Source: Lunularia cruciata (taxonomy: Eukaryota; Streptophyta; Marchantiopsida; Lunulariales; Lunulariaceae). Taken from it: DNA of 64,000 nucleotides. The notes under the pieces were generated by a model that did not search any database, was not told the origin of the DNA, and was given only the letters and a program-made list of their open reading frames with translations. The DNA lies in contig OX419762.1 of the NCBI GenBank assembly GCA_948567375.1, forward strand, positions 54,702,841 to 54,766,840, given 5' to 3'. The first letter of the stretch is position 1. The number at the start of each line of letters is the position of its first letter. Shown here piece by piece: positions 34,594 through 44,006 of the stretch. A program made the translations under genes and the position numbers.

Positions 34594-35590
34594 AGTAGAG
34601 GGGATATGTCTATTGGAGTTGTTTGGTGGGATCAGCACCGGACTAGCTGCGGTGTTACAGGCGGGTATCCGAGTACAGAGGTACTTGTATGTAGAGAGAG
34701 ATGAGACTGCTAGGCGAGTCTCTCTACATCATGTGGCACACTTGGCCTATCGGTATCCGGAGTTATTACCAATGTCAGCAGTCAGAGGTTACCAGAAGGC
34801 CTTACCAGGAGACATTTCCTTACTGGGGGCGCATGACCTAGAGAGACATGGGCCTATTCACTTGGTGATTTCTGGATGGCCATGTCAGGGACATACACAT
34901 GCGGGCCGCGGTTTGGGTCTTCAGGATCCTTGTTTTGGTGTGTTTTGGGAGATGTACGGATATTACGACATCTCCAGGTTCATCAGTCTGTTCCTCCAGC
35001 TTACCTTTTGGAGAACGTTCCATTGATGGGTGATTCTCGCACTAGAGTGGTGGCGAGTACACATCAGGTCCATTCTTGGATGGGACCTGCTGTATTGTTA
35101 GATGCAGCCAGAGTGGGATCACAGGCTTATCGTCTTCGTCTTTGGTGGACGAACCTTTTACCCAGAGAGGTTCTACAGCGTAGTTATGATGGGATTCAGC
35201 GACTAGACCACATTCTTGTTGATGATATCTTGGATGCTGGACGTCAGTCTCAGACAATGGTAGTGGCTGATAGGTCACCTATGGCAGTGGTGAACCTAGT
35301 TGGACAGCCTAGAGCTGCATTTCCCACACTCATGAGTTTCCCAAGCTCTCATGCTTTTCAAGAGGGAGGACCTGGACTTGTTTGGGACTCACAGTTACAG
35401 CAGTTGGTGGAGCCCAATGCTGATGAGAGAGAGCGGGCGATGGGTTTTCGCACCGGTATTACCGCTGTTCCAGCAGTGTCAGAGGCATCCAGGCGTCAGG
35501 TGTTAGGTCAGGCTATGGACCTGAACTATTTGACCTGGATTGTGAGCCTTGGTTTGGCAGAGCAGCGTAGGATGCGCTTGATAGGCATCA
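34594..35590 (+). pseudogene. Cytosine-5 DNA methyltransferase, DNMT3-like, within pol
   Basis: All main motifs occur in linear order. Motif I (AdoMet binding): LLELFGGISTGLAAVLQAGI at about 34609. Motif II: YVERDETARR. Motif IV: LVISGWPCQG, with the catalytic Cys codon at 34883-34885. Motif VI: LLENVPLMG, with ENV at 35011-35019. Motif VIII: YRLRLWWTNLL at about 35128. A target-recognition region with FPTLMSFPSSHAF. Motif IX: DERERAMGF at about 35430. Motif X: RRQVLGQAMDLNYLTW at about 35490. Motif I through X order and the end of the domain resemble DNMT3 rather than the permuted plant DRM type; PCQ resembles DNMT1/CMT. It would transfer methyl from AdoMet to cytosine C5. One single-base frameshift near 34955-34962 splits the domain; there is no premature stop inside it. 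It is fused in frame between protease and reverse transcriptase. About 330 residues is a full-length catalytic domain. Confidence 0.92.
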
Positions 35591-35886
35591 TCACTCGGAC
35601 ACTTGTGAGCCCTGTGCCTATCAAGACAATTCAGGCACATGCTGGGGGCGATGGACCGAGTGGACATGGTATTCTTGGGACACATCCAGTAGCTACTAGG
35701 GAGAGTGGTCTACTTGGAGTCCATCCAGGTGAGCATGGGCTACTTGGATTACACCCTTGGTCCACATGGGATGCAGCCAGAGGACGTATGGAGCTTGCAG
35801 CCAGAGTGGAGGGAGTTTTTCACACAGAGGTTGGGACCTCTAGTGGTCGGGAGCATGATACCATTGCTCCCAAGGGCCCAGTGTAG
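35591..35886 (+). pseudogene. Linker after the methyltransferase with GLLGxHP repeats
   Basis: A linker of about 100 codons joins the methyltransferase to the reverse transcriptase. It contains three degenerate copies of a seven-residue motif, GILGTHP, GLLGVHP and GLLGLHP, between about 35664 and 35757. The frame meets TAG at 35884-35886 and then continues open into the reverse transcriptase. I recognise no domain; it may be a spacer holding protease cleavage sites. Confidence 0.6.
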
Positions 35887-37380
35887 CAGCCAGTCAGTAC
35901 GTCTTCCACTCCTACTACAGTTTCAGAGGATACTTGGGAGCCAGATCTTGAACCCAAGCTTACTGGAGAGGAAAGACGGAGGGTTTGGAGGTTCTTGAGG
36001 AGTCACACAAGTTGTTTTGCCTTCAGTATGAAGGATTTGGGTGCTCTGAAGGGACCTGGTATACGGATTGAGCTGACTAGCGACACACCTATTTTCCGAC
36101 GTCCTTATCGATATAGTGAGATGGAGAGGACATTGATTCAGAGCCGGAGTAGTGACCTTTTTGAGGCTGGTTTGGTGGAGATTTCACATGGAGAGTATGC
36201 ATCAGCGATAGTGATGCCAGCCAAGAAGGATATGCATGGCAACTATACAGATAGGCGGATGTGTGGAGATTACCGTCCTATCAACCGACAGACCAGGGCT
36301 GATCGGTATGCCATGCCTACACCGGAGGAGATTTTTGATGCGATTGGGCATGCAAAGGTCTTCAGTACTTTGGATCTTTGAGCGGGATATCATCAGTTGC
36401 CGATCAAGGAGGAAGATAAGTCCAAGACAGCATTTTGGGCTATTGATCCTCACGGCAAGGATGTGTTATATCAGTGGAGGTTCTTACCATTTGGGTTGAA
36501 GAACGCTCCTGCTGAGTTCCAGAGGGTCATGGATAGGATCCTAGCTGGACTGGATTTTGCTCGGTGCTATATTGATGACATTTTGGTGTATAGCACTACT
36601 GTGGAGGAGCATGAGCGACACTTGTTGGAGGTGTTTGAGAGGTTGAGATCTCATGGACTCAAACTACATCTTGGGAAGTGTAGGTTCTTCCACGAGCAGG
36701 TTGAGTATTTGGGTCACACTATCTACCCCGGAGGACTTGGTGTCCAGCAGACCAAGGTGGAGGCTATTGCACGTATTCCTCGGCCTACGGATGTGAGCAG
36801 AGTGCGAGCATTCCTTGGGTTGGCGAACTTCTATCGCCGCTATGTTAGAGGATTTAGCGCCATTGCCAAGGCCTTGACAAAGCTGACCAAGCTTACACAG
36901 GAGTGGTGTTGGGGAGATGAGCAGGAGAGAGCTTTTGTAGAGCTCAAGGAGAGGTTGACATCTGCTCCTATTTTGAGGAGACCGATCAGGGGACGACCAT
37001 TTCAGGTTCACACTGATTGGAGTATGTTGGGGCTTGGAGCGGTGCTCACCCAGCATGATGATGAGGAGAAGGAGTTTGTGGTGGCCTATGCTAGTCGCTC
37101 CAACAATTCAGCGGAGGCAAAGTATAGTTCATATGAGGAAGAGTGCTTGGCAGCAGTTTGGGGAGTAGCACATTTCCGATGTTACCTATTTGGTAACCCC
37201 TTCACTCTCATCACTGATCATCAGCCGCTGAAGTGGTTGATGGAGTCCGACAAGCTTTCAGGGAAGCTTGCACGATGGGCTCTGATTTTACAGGAGTATG
37301 ATTTCACGGTTGTTCACAGACCTGGAGTGGTGAACCGTGATGCAGATGGGTTGAGTAGAAACCCATGTCCCAGCCAGCAG
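35887..37380 (+). pseudogene. Reverse transcriptase and RNase H
   Basis: The reverse transcriptase runs in the same frame as the second half of the methyltransferase. Visible motifs are MCGDYRPINRQT, FSTLDL followed by a TGA at 36379-36381 and then AGYHQL, LPFGLKNAPAEFQRVMD, and the catalytic CYIDDILVY (YIDD codons 36568-36579). VEYLGHTI and FLGLANFYRRYV follow. RNase H follows with VHTDWSMLGLGAVL, EECLAAVWGVAHFRCYL and TDHQPLKWL. These copy the genomic RNA into DNA and remove the RNA strand. A typical residue at the TGA is Arg (CGA). Family length is normal. Confidence 0.93.
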
Positions 37381-38837
37381 GATCAGACCGGAGCACGTTG
37401 GCATGGTGAGACAGATGAGGAGATGGTGCCAGGTTGGCATGCATCGGCCTTTCTGTGTATATTTGCAGAGACTTTGGTGGTATCTCTCTCAGCGCATACA
37501 GGAGGAGTTATTGAGGTCACAGATCCAGAGAGTGAAGATATTGGTACAATTCAGCGAGACATTCATGATGATGTCTTAGTGATGGACTATCTTTGCACTG
37601 GTGTTGTGGGTGGCACAATTGGGGCCAAGGAGAGAGACCGTGTTCTTCAGCGAGCCAGACGGTTCAGATTGGAGGGTAGACACCTTTTGCGTGTATGGGA
37701 GGATGGTAGAGTGCGAGTAGTACCACTTCCATCACAGAGACCACAGTTGGTCCGTCATGCTCATGAGGAGCTAGGACATTTTGGAGTAAAGCGTACATAT
37801 AGCTTACTCCAGAGTCATTATTGGTGGCGCGGTATGCAGACCGAGGTATAGCAGTTTGTTGCCAGATGTGTGGTTTGTGACCGAGTTAGAGCATCATTCA
37901 ATGCTCCTACGCCACAATTACACCCATTACCTATCATGGGATTGGGTTACCGTTGGAGTTTGGACTTTGCTGGACCTTTACCGCTGACTGTGAGACATCA
38001 TCGGTATGTTTTGGTGATGGTGGAGCACTTCTCCAAGTGGATTGAGTTGGTGGCACTTCCTGACAAGTCTAGTGAAGGGACAGCTTACTCGTTCCTGGAT
38101 CGAGTTCTTAGTCATTTTGGTGCACCAGCTGAGGTTTTGACTGATCAGGGTACAGAGTTCTTGGAGAGTTTCAGGTCTTATGTGACAAGGCTTTGATTGA
38201 TCATCGTACTACATCCTGAGATCACCCTGAGGCAGATGGCTTAGCAGAGAGAGTGGTTCAGACGGTGAAGAGAGGATTGCGAAAGTATGGTTTGCAGAGA
38301 GGCCACTTGGGAGATTGGGATCTCCAGTTACCTTGGTTGGCCATGGGCTATCGGTTCAGCCGGCAAGCCTCCTTAGCATCCTTCTCTCCATACTTTCTAC
38401 TCTATGGACGAGATCTAGATTTACCTGCAGCCATTCGTCAAGATGCTACTGTAGTTTTGGACTTGGATGACCCCGATGTATGGATGAGCGCATGTTCTCA
38501 GCGGGCAGAGATCTTTCGGAGAGTGATGCCGATGGCCTTTGAGAACTTGGCGATTGCTCAGCATAGAGATACTTTACGCTATGCTACCATTCAAGGAGGA
38601 GGTTATAGACCCTCGATCCGTCGATTTCATCCCGGCGACTATGTATATCTACAGCAAACAGCACCGACGACACTTGATGTTTCTACAGGCCGCACTATCT
38701 TGAGAGTGCGCGAGGTTTTGCCATCTGGAGTCCTTGTGTTAGAAGGACGTGATGGTGTTATTTGGAAGGATCATGTGCGCAATTGTGCGCCATGCCACCT
38801 CCCAAACATTGATGGTACTATGGACCCAAGCTTGGCA
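37381..38837 (+). pseudogene. Integrase with C-terminal domain
   Basis: A zinc-binding HHCC region is present: RHAHEELGHFGVKR near 37750, then CVVCD at 37867-37881, separated by a TAG at 37849-37851. The DDE core has WSLDFAGPLPL, VLTDQGTEF and ADGLAERVVQ. A frameshift falls near 38180 and a TGA at 38217-38219 follows, inside the core. The C-terminal domain contains FHPGDYVYLQ and GRTILRVREVLPSG, the SH3-like fold of gypsy integrases. There is no chromodomain; a PHD finger follows. Integrase would insert the cDNA; the CCTT duplication is its expected trace. Confidence 0.9.
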
Positions 38838-38999
38838 CTTGTACGTGCAGGCTTGAGGTGTATGTTATTTGGCTCTTCTGGTGGAGCTGCTACTATGTTA
38901 GTGTGTGATAGCTGTTCGAGAGGATGGCATATGGCATGTATGACTCCTCCCCTCACGGTGGTTCCTCAGGGACAGTGGCTATGTCCTAGATGTACTTGA
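38838..38999 (+). pseudogene. PHD-type zinc finger at the integrase C-terminus
   Basis: The last 50 or so residues read RCMLFGSSGGAATMLVCDSC, then SRGWHMACMTPPL, then GQWLCPRCT and the stop at 38997-38999. The spacing CDSC-x4-H-x2-C-x15-CPRC, with Trp before His and the WxC pattern, is that of a PHD finger. The first zinc ligand pair is incomplete: only one Cys is seen where C-x2-C is expected. PHD fingers bind histone tails, often H3K4, so here it may direct integration to particular chromatin. This domain has no stop or frameshift of its own. Confidence 0.8.
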
Positions 39000-39168
39000 C
39001 CTATAGCTAGTTCATTCTTTATATGGTATAGATTGCAGACAGGCGACTAATGATGGGGCTCCATAGCACCCGGCCTCCTGATCTTTGCCCATTAGAGGGT
39101 ATACCATATACTTAGAGTAGATGGCTATCTGGAGTTAGAGGGACCTAACCGCCAGCTAGGGGGGCGAT
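39000..39168 (+). promoter_or_regulatory. 3' untranslated region and polypurine tract
   Basis: The 3' untranslated region ends in AGGGGGGCGAT (39158-39168), a polypurine tract directly before TGTGGCAC at 39169. In a normal element the 3' LTR starts right after this tract, so by this criterion the LTR begins with segment A and not with segment B. Confidence 0.75.
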
Positions 39169-39273
39169 TGTGGCACTTTAGAGTCTATGTATGACTTATG
39201 TGTGAGTTGTGCTTTTATAGTGTATGATGTTGACAGCGATGTATGTTGTGTAGCGATGTATATACGCACGACA
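39169..39273 (+). repeat. Terminal repeat segment A, first copy
   Basis: A 105-bp segment from TGTGGCACTTTAGAG to TATACGCACGACA, identical by eye to 39727-39831. It contains a TATA-like CTTTTATAGTG. It is followed by GC and then by segment B. Confidence 0.9.
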
Positions 39274-39275
39274 GC

Positions 39276-39724
39276 TATCACGCCATTTGTAGTTCCGCAT
39301 CTAGATGCTCGGACACTGGAGTTCCAGTGATGGTAGTTAGAGTTATTCTAGCTGTTTCTCAGGGACTACTTTCCGACGGTTAGATTTCATGTTTGGGGTA
39401 CTGACTTCACGGTGGGGCCCACCGTCACTTTGCACCGTTTGCACCGTCGAGTGTGCCATCAGCGGGACCGTTAGGGTTTCAGGGCTAGCTCGAGTCCAGG
39501 GGGTATAGTTTCGAAGTGAGCTCTAGAGAGCTCACTTCTCTGATGTTGAGCCTTCGAGTTCCTGGCTATGGTGGACAGAGGCCGGCGAGCGTCACCTGGA
39601 TTCTCTATGCTTGAGTGGGTGTGGCTTGACTGTAATCAGTGCCCAGTTGTTGGCAGTTTATAGAGTGACAGATCAAGTACTGATCTGAGTTGAGTTGAGT
39701 TGAGAGTGTTAAGCAATCTGATTA
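39276..39724 (+). repeat. Terminal repeat segment B, right copy
   Basis: Gap-free match to 29928-30376 with about eight transitions. It begins TATCACGCC, against TGTCACGCC at the left end. It is followed by AT and then by the second segment A. Confidence 0.9.
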
Positions 39725-39726
39725 AT

Positions 39727-39831
39727 TGTGGCACTTTAGAGTCTATGTATGACTTATGTGTGAGTTGTGCTTTTATAGTGTATGATGTTGACAGCGATGT
39801 ATGTTGTGTAGCGATGTATATACGCACGACA
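39727..39831 (+). repeat. Terminal repeat segment A, second copy
   Basis: Identical to 39169-39273 and likewise preceded by AT. It forms the right end of the element (GCACGACA), followed directly by the CCTT duplication and LTR1 copy G. Confidence 0.9.
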
Positions 39832-41615
39832 CCTTCTTCGCTGCAGTCTTCATATTGGAATGGACGCTTCACTCCCCAAACTGGCATTCTCCTCTTCCCT
39901 TACCTTGCTCGGACCCATGTCACACTTTGCCTTTTGCCTAGACCAAACTCCTCTTTAATTGGTAACCTTCTTCTCCTCTTGCTCTGGCACTTCGTCTTCT
40001 ATCTTCATGTTACCTTCCTCCTCAAGCTCAATCCTGACTTCTTCTTCTGTTGTGGGAATCAATGTCATCTCCCCGCCTTCATTGTTGTTACTACTCGTGT
40101 CTCCACTCTATAGTGTGAGCTCGGGTTCTTCCTTGCATTCTGAGTCTTTGGACTTACACTCGGCTTCGCCTTTCGAGTCTTTTTCTGATGATGCGATTAC
40201 CACCATACCTTTCCTCACGTTTACTCTTCTGGTCTTCCGAGGTCTCATTCTCTTGACATCTTCACCTTCTCCTTGTTGACTCCTCTTCTTCAACTTCAGA
40301 GTACTTACATCCACCTGTGCACTCTTCCCTGTCTGCGCGTAGTACTCATTGCTGCTTCTGATCTGAAGAATGAACTGCTGCTTCTCTATGTTGACCTCCT
40401 TTCTTAAGTCGGGATAAAAATACAACACCATTTTGTTGTGCTCCACTGTAATGAGCAGATTCAGCCCCAGGTAGAAATGTGCTTCAAATGACACAATGTA
40501 ATGTGGAGGTGATTTATCTCGCAAGTTCCACACCATCTGTCTCGTTTGCCCATAGAAGCACCTCGCCCAGTTAATTGGCTCTCCTGCAAACATCTTATGG
40601 AAGAACACCGCTTGGTGCTTCATCACATAAGTCGTTCTCTCCGGCTTTAGGATTGCCATGAGAGCACTCATGATCCTCCTCTTGACCGGATCCTTGTAAC
40701 TCTCTACTTTGTACCCATTCTTCGTACGCTTTGAAGAGAATGCATCCCTCACTTCTTGGGTTTCTTTGGCTACCTCTCCCTTCCCCAAGAACGTGGCACC
40801 CTGGTCCATGCCTGCCTCTCTTCTGAGTACTAATCTCCAATCCAACTCCGTCTAGCAAGCCGGATTTCCTCTCTTCCCCTCTTCCTCAAGGCGATCGAGA
40901 CATTAACTCTTGATTATCTCGATCATGAATCTTGGAAAACTCAAATTCCAGTTCCACGCCAAGAATGTGATCCGAAGTCGGCTCAAGACTTTGATTCTTG
41001 CAATCACATCTAACCTCTGAATCGCATGATTTCTCACTATGAATCTTGGAGTTCTTCTTTCCTCCTCCCATCTTTCTTTCTTCCTCACTGTCTCTTGGAT
41101 TAGCTCTCTTGAATTCTCCTCTACACACCAGTGCATCTTTTACTTCCCTTCCCACAATCTCCTGCAGGACAACTCCTCAACGGCAAAGGAAAATTGCTTG
41201 ACATTGCTTTGTTAGCCCAATTTTTATAGAGTCGCGCCTTCTTTGTTGCTCTTCAATTTGAGTTTCTACCAAGAAATCACACTTCTTGCATGCTCTTGTC
41301 ACTGTCAAGTGTCCTTCATGCGTATGACCGCCGGTTTTTGAATGGTCCCTTCTTGAATTTCTCACCCCGAAGAAAAGTTGTTACATTGTCCTCACCTCGG
41401 GTTGAGCACCCCCCCAATACAAAGACTTCTTACTTTGGGTTGTTTGCTGACAGGGCAAGTCCGAGTACTTTGCCTTATGACCCAAAGCCACGTTACCTCG
41501 GGTTTCATCCTGAAGGCTCTTTTCTTCACCTTCTTCAGCCATACAGGCGCAATCCAACTTCTCTATACACTTCTTCTTCTTCATTTCAAAAAAAGCAAAA
41601 AATGTGGGTACCACA
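39832..41615 (-). repeat. LTR1 copy G, right segment
   Basis: This is the 5' half of copy G on the minus strand, ending at 41615 with the complement of TGTGGTACCCACATTTTTTG and followed by the CTCTT duplication. It contains the N-terminal half of the LTR1 frame and the leader (about 41180-41615). Confidence 0.9.
40108..41136 (-). pseudogene. LTR1-borne ORF, copy G, N-terminal half
   Basis: The best preserved N-terminal part in the window. 40903-41136 encodes HWCVEENSRELIQETVRKK to ITFLAWNWNLSFPRFM. 40108-40845 is open for 245 codons and encodes the conserved domain (LVLRREAGMDQGATFLGKGE, KNGYKVESYKDPVKRR, KHQAVFFHKMFAGEPINWA, PPHYIVSFEAHFYLGLNLL) and then a Lys/Arg- and Glu-rich linker. The same residues recur in copies A, B, D, F, J and N, while other positions vary. 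That pattern suggests past protein-level constraint. I do not recognise the fold. Confidence 0.75.
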
Positions 41616-42852
41616 CTCTTCCCTCTACCACAACCTTCATCACAAATCTCCTATCATGTCCCTTCTTCCTCCTTGAGAATTCTTCTTCCTTGCAAGACAA
41701 TTTTGAGATCTCTTTTGTCCTATCTAGTCTTGCTCTCAATTTTCACTACTCTCCCAACACTCTCCTTTGTTCAGCAAAAGCCCTTGATACATCTTCTTCT
41801 CTCTATTTCTCCCATACCTGTCCAGTCCTGCTTTAATTCTCAATTCTTTGCCTTCAAGATTTGCTTCCTTCCCCTATTTCTCCCCCTCTACCTTCCGTTT
41901 GATTCATTTTGATTTCTTGTCTTTGATCCTCCCTCTCCTGATTTCTTTTTGATCCCTCCCAAGAGAAAAAAGCTCTTCTTGTCCTCAGTCCTCCCTCTCC
42001 TAATTTCTTTTCAATTTCTCACAAAACCCCTCTTGTCTTTGATCCTCACTCTTCTGATTTCTTTTTGATTCCTCCTTCATTCTTGCCCTCCTTTGTCTCT
42101 TCCTTTTGATGCCTCAAAACCCTCTCCTTTCCTTCCTTTTGATTCCTCTCTAACCTCCTTTTTTTTTTGTCCTTGCCCTCCTTTGCTTTCTGTCCTCTTT
42201 TCTCTCCTGATTTTTTCCTCAATTCTTCTTTCAAAACTTCAACAACAACCTTTCCCCATTTTTTCTCCTCTCTTTGATCCTTCTGATGCCTTTTTCTCTT
42301 GCACAATTTTCCCCCAATTCTCCTTCTCCTCTTGTCCCTCCCTTCTCTCCTTTTGATAGTTCTCTCCCTCATTTGTTACAAAAGCCCCCCTTCTAGAAAT
42401 TTCTCTCTTCCCTCTTTTGTCAACAAAAACCTCTCAAGAGTTCAGCTGACTCTTCTTCTTGTCTTGTCCCAATGGGTTGATACTGAACAAAGGCTTCCTT
42501 CCTCCAACTTTGGTGACTCTTCCTTGTCCTATCCAAGCTGCTAACATTGAATGAAGGCCTCTCTCCAGTGGCTACCAAATCCCGCCTTTTCTTTTCTTCT
42601 TCAAATTCTCTCCTCTATATAGGCACAAGGCTTTTTCTCCTCCAAGGTTTTCTCCATCTTTGTATGTCTAGGTCAACCTTCTTCTCAAAAATCCCTTTGA
42701 GAAATTCTCCCCTTGCTGCCACCAATAACATAAAAAAATACTCTTGAGCTTACAATAGCACAAAATTATTTTGAGCTAACAGTAACATAATTCTTCCAAG
42801 TTCACAGTAACATGAAAAGTAAAAAATAAATAAAAAATCACACCAAATGGCA
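41616..42852 (-). repeat. LTR3 (minus), segment 5
   Basis: The pyrimidine-rich LTR3 continues after copy G and ends at 42852 with the complement of TGCCATTTGGTGTGA. This is nearly the same as the plus-strand LTR3 start at 10184. AACATAA/ACAGTAACAT repeats near 42725-42815 correspond to the TGTTATTGTAAG region at 10305-10350. No coding sequence is supported. Confidence 0.55.
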
Positions 42853-44001
42853 CTAATGTATCATGTAGATTATTTTCTTGACAACAACAACAAGCACTAA
42901 GATCCAACACTTCAGTTTATCTATCTTTAGATATTATGAATACTAAATAACATAAGACATGCAAATGCATCCTTTAAATAGGAAGAGCTTTTTGACAATT
43001 AGCTAACTAATGTATTGTTCTATAACAACTATACCAACCCGTAGATCCAAAATGACAATGCATCTCTTCATATCTGCCTCTTCAAATCTCAAAATTGTTA
43101 CTACTCCAATCCAATGTCAAGCTCGACTTCAACTTCCAAACCCGATTCTACTTCAAGTATTTCCCCTTCTTTAAGTCTACCTTATACTACTACTTCATTC
43201 ACAATTTCTACTACCTCTTCTGGCCCAATTTAAATTGGAATGAGAGCTAACCTATTTGATTCCTCAATTGCTAACCCACTCTTCTCTACTATCTCAAGTA
43301 ATTGATCCAAAGACACATATTATCTGATCCTGCATTTTGGGTTCATTCATTACTGTTACTTCTCCTTCAATTTTTATCTTATCTTCAATCAGAGCTGAAA
43401 TTAAAGTCATGGGTATCTTAACTATCTCTTCTTTCTTTATCCTTACTATTTCAGACACTTCATATATTTGACCCAAAGACTCCTACATGTGATGTTTGAC
43501 TATATCAGACTGGATCACCTTTGTCCTAAGGCAAAGTCTCTTGACTCAAAGTTTTGTAAACCTAAAGTCATGTAAGTCCAAATTTGTATAAACACAAAGA
43601 ACCCAACCCAAAGTCAATCAACTACTCCATACATTTACTATAGAAACTTCAAATACTTGTAACTTTTGATACAAACCTCCAAACTTTAAAATTTGATTGC
43701 AACAAAAAGCCCCAAAAAAAGACGCTTCTAATGAGACATGGCACGCACAATTTGGACATGTGGTCATTGAGATACAGGCCCCACACTAATCCTTCCCTCC
43801 AACTTTCATTCCTCGGTGAAGTATCCTTACTATCCTTCCAATCCAATCTGAATCCTTCTTCCTTCTAACATGAAATCTACCTCCTTGGGTCAGATCAAAA
43901 CACACAATTCTCTTTGATTCTTTTCTATTTGGGTTTAATTTGGTTTCAATAATGCACTTCTTCTTTAAAACTTGTTCAAAATGAAAAATGTAGGTACCAT
44001 A
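42853..44001 (-). repeat. LTR1 copy Q, right segment
   Basis: The LTR1 Q sequence resumes with the CAGTTTATCTATC and TTTAAATAGG (TATA-like) block. It then follows the short subfamily of copies H and P, with only traces of the ORF tail, and ends with the complement of TATGGTACCTACATTTTTC at 44001. GTTTA follows as the probable target duplication. Confidence 0.7.
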
Positions 44002-44006
44002 GTTTA

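Larger units (their letters stand above)
29928..39831 (+). mobile_element. Ty3/gypsy retrotransposon encoding a DNA methyltransferase and PHD finger
   Basis: A 9.9-kb element inserted in LTR1 copy G. CCTT lies directly outside both ends (29924-29927 and 39832-39835), and G reads through cleanly if one CCTT and the element are removed. The outer ends are TG...CA. The domain order is Gag, two CCHC knuckles, protease, cytosine-5 methyltransferase, reverse transcriptase, RNase H, integrase, PHD finger, then a G-rich polypurine tract at about 39158. The terminal repeat segments are arranged B at the left and A-B-A at the right. The two B copies differ at about 8 of 449 positions, all transitions, so the insertion is fairly young. 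The coding region has seven in-frame stops and two frameshifts, so this copy is inactive. Base composition is more GC-rich than its surroundings. Confidence 0.93.

Noticed and set aside
34594-35590. Host methyltransferase gene with a retrotransposon inserted beside it
   Set aside because: The frame is continuous with the protease upstream and the reverse transcriptase downstream, there is no intron or element border between them, and the whole lies inside one target duplication.
41604-42747. Possible genes in the pyrimidine-rich stretch
   Set aside because: Open frames on both strands are low-complexity (Ser/Leu/Phe or Lys/Glu-rich) and arise from strand composition; the stretch is part of LTR3.
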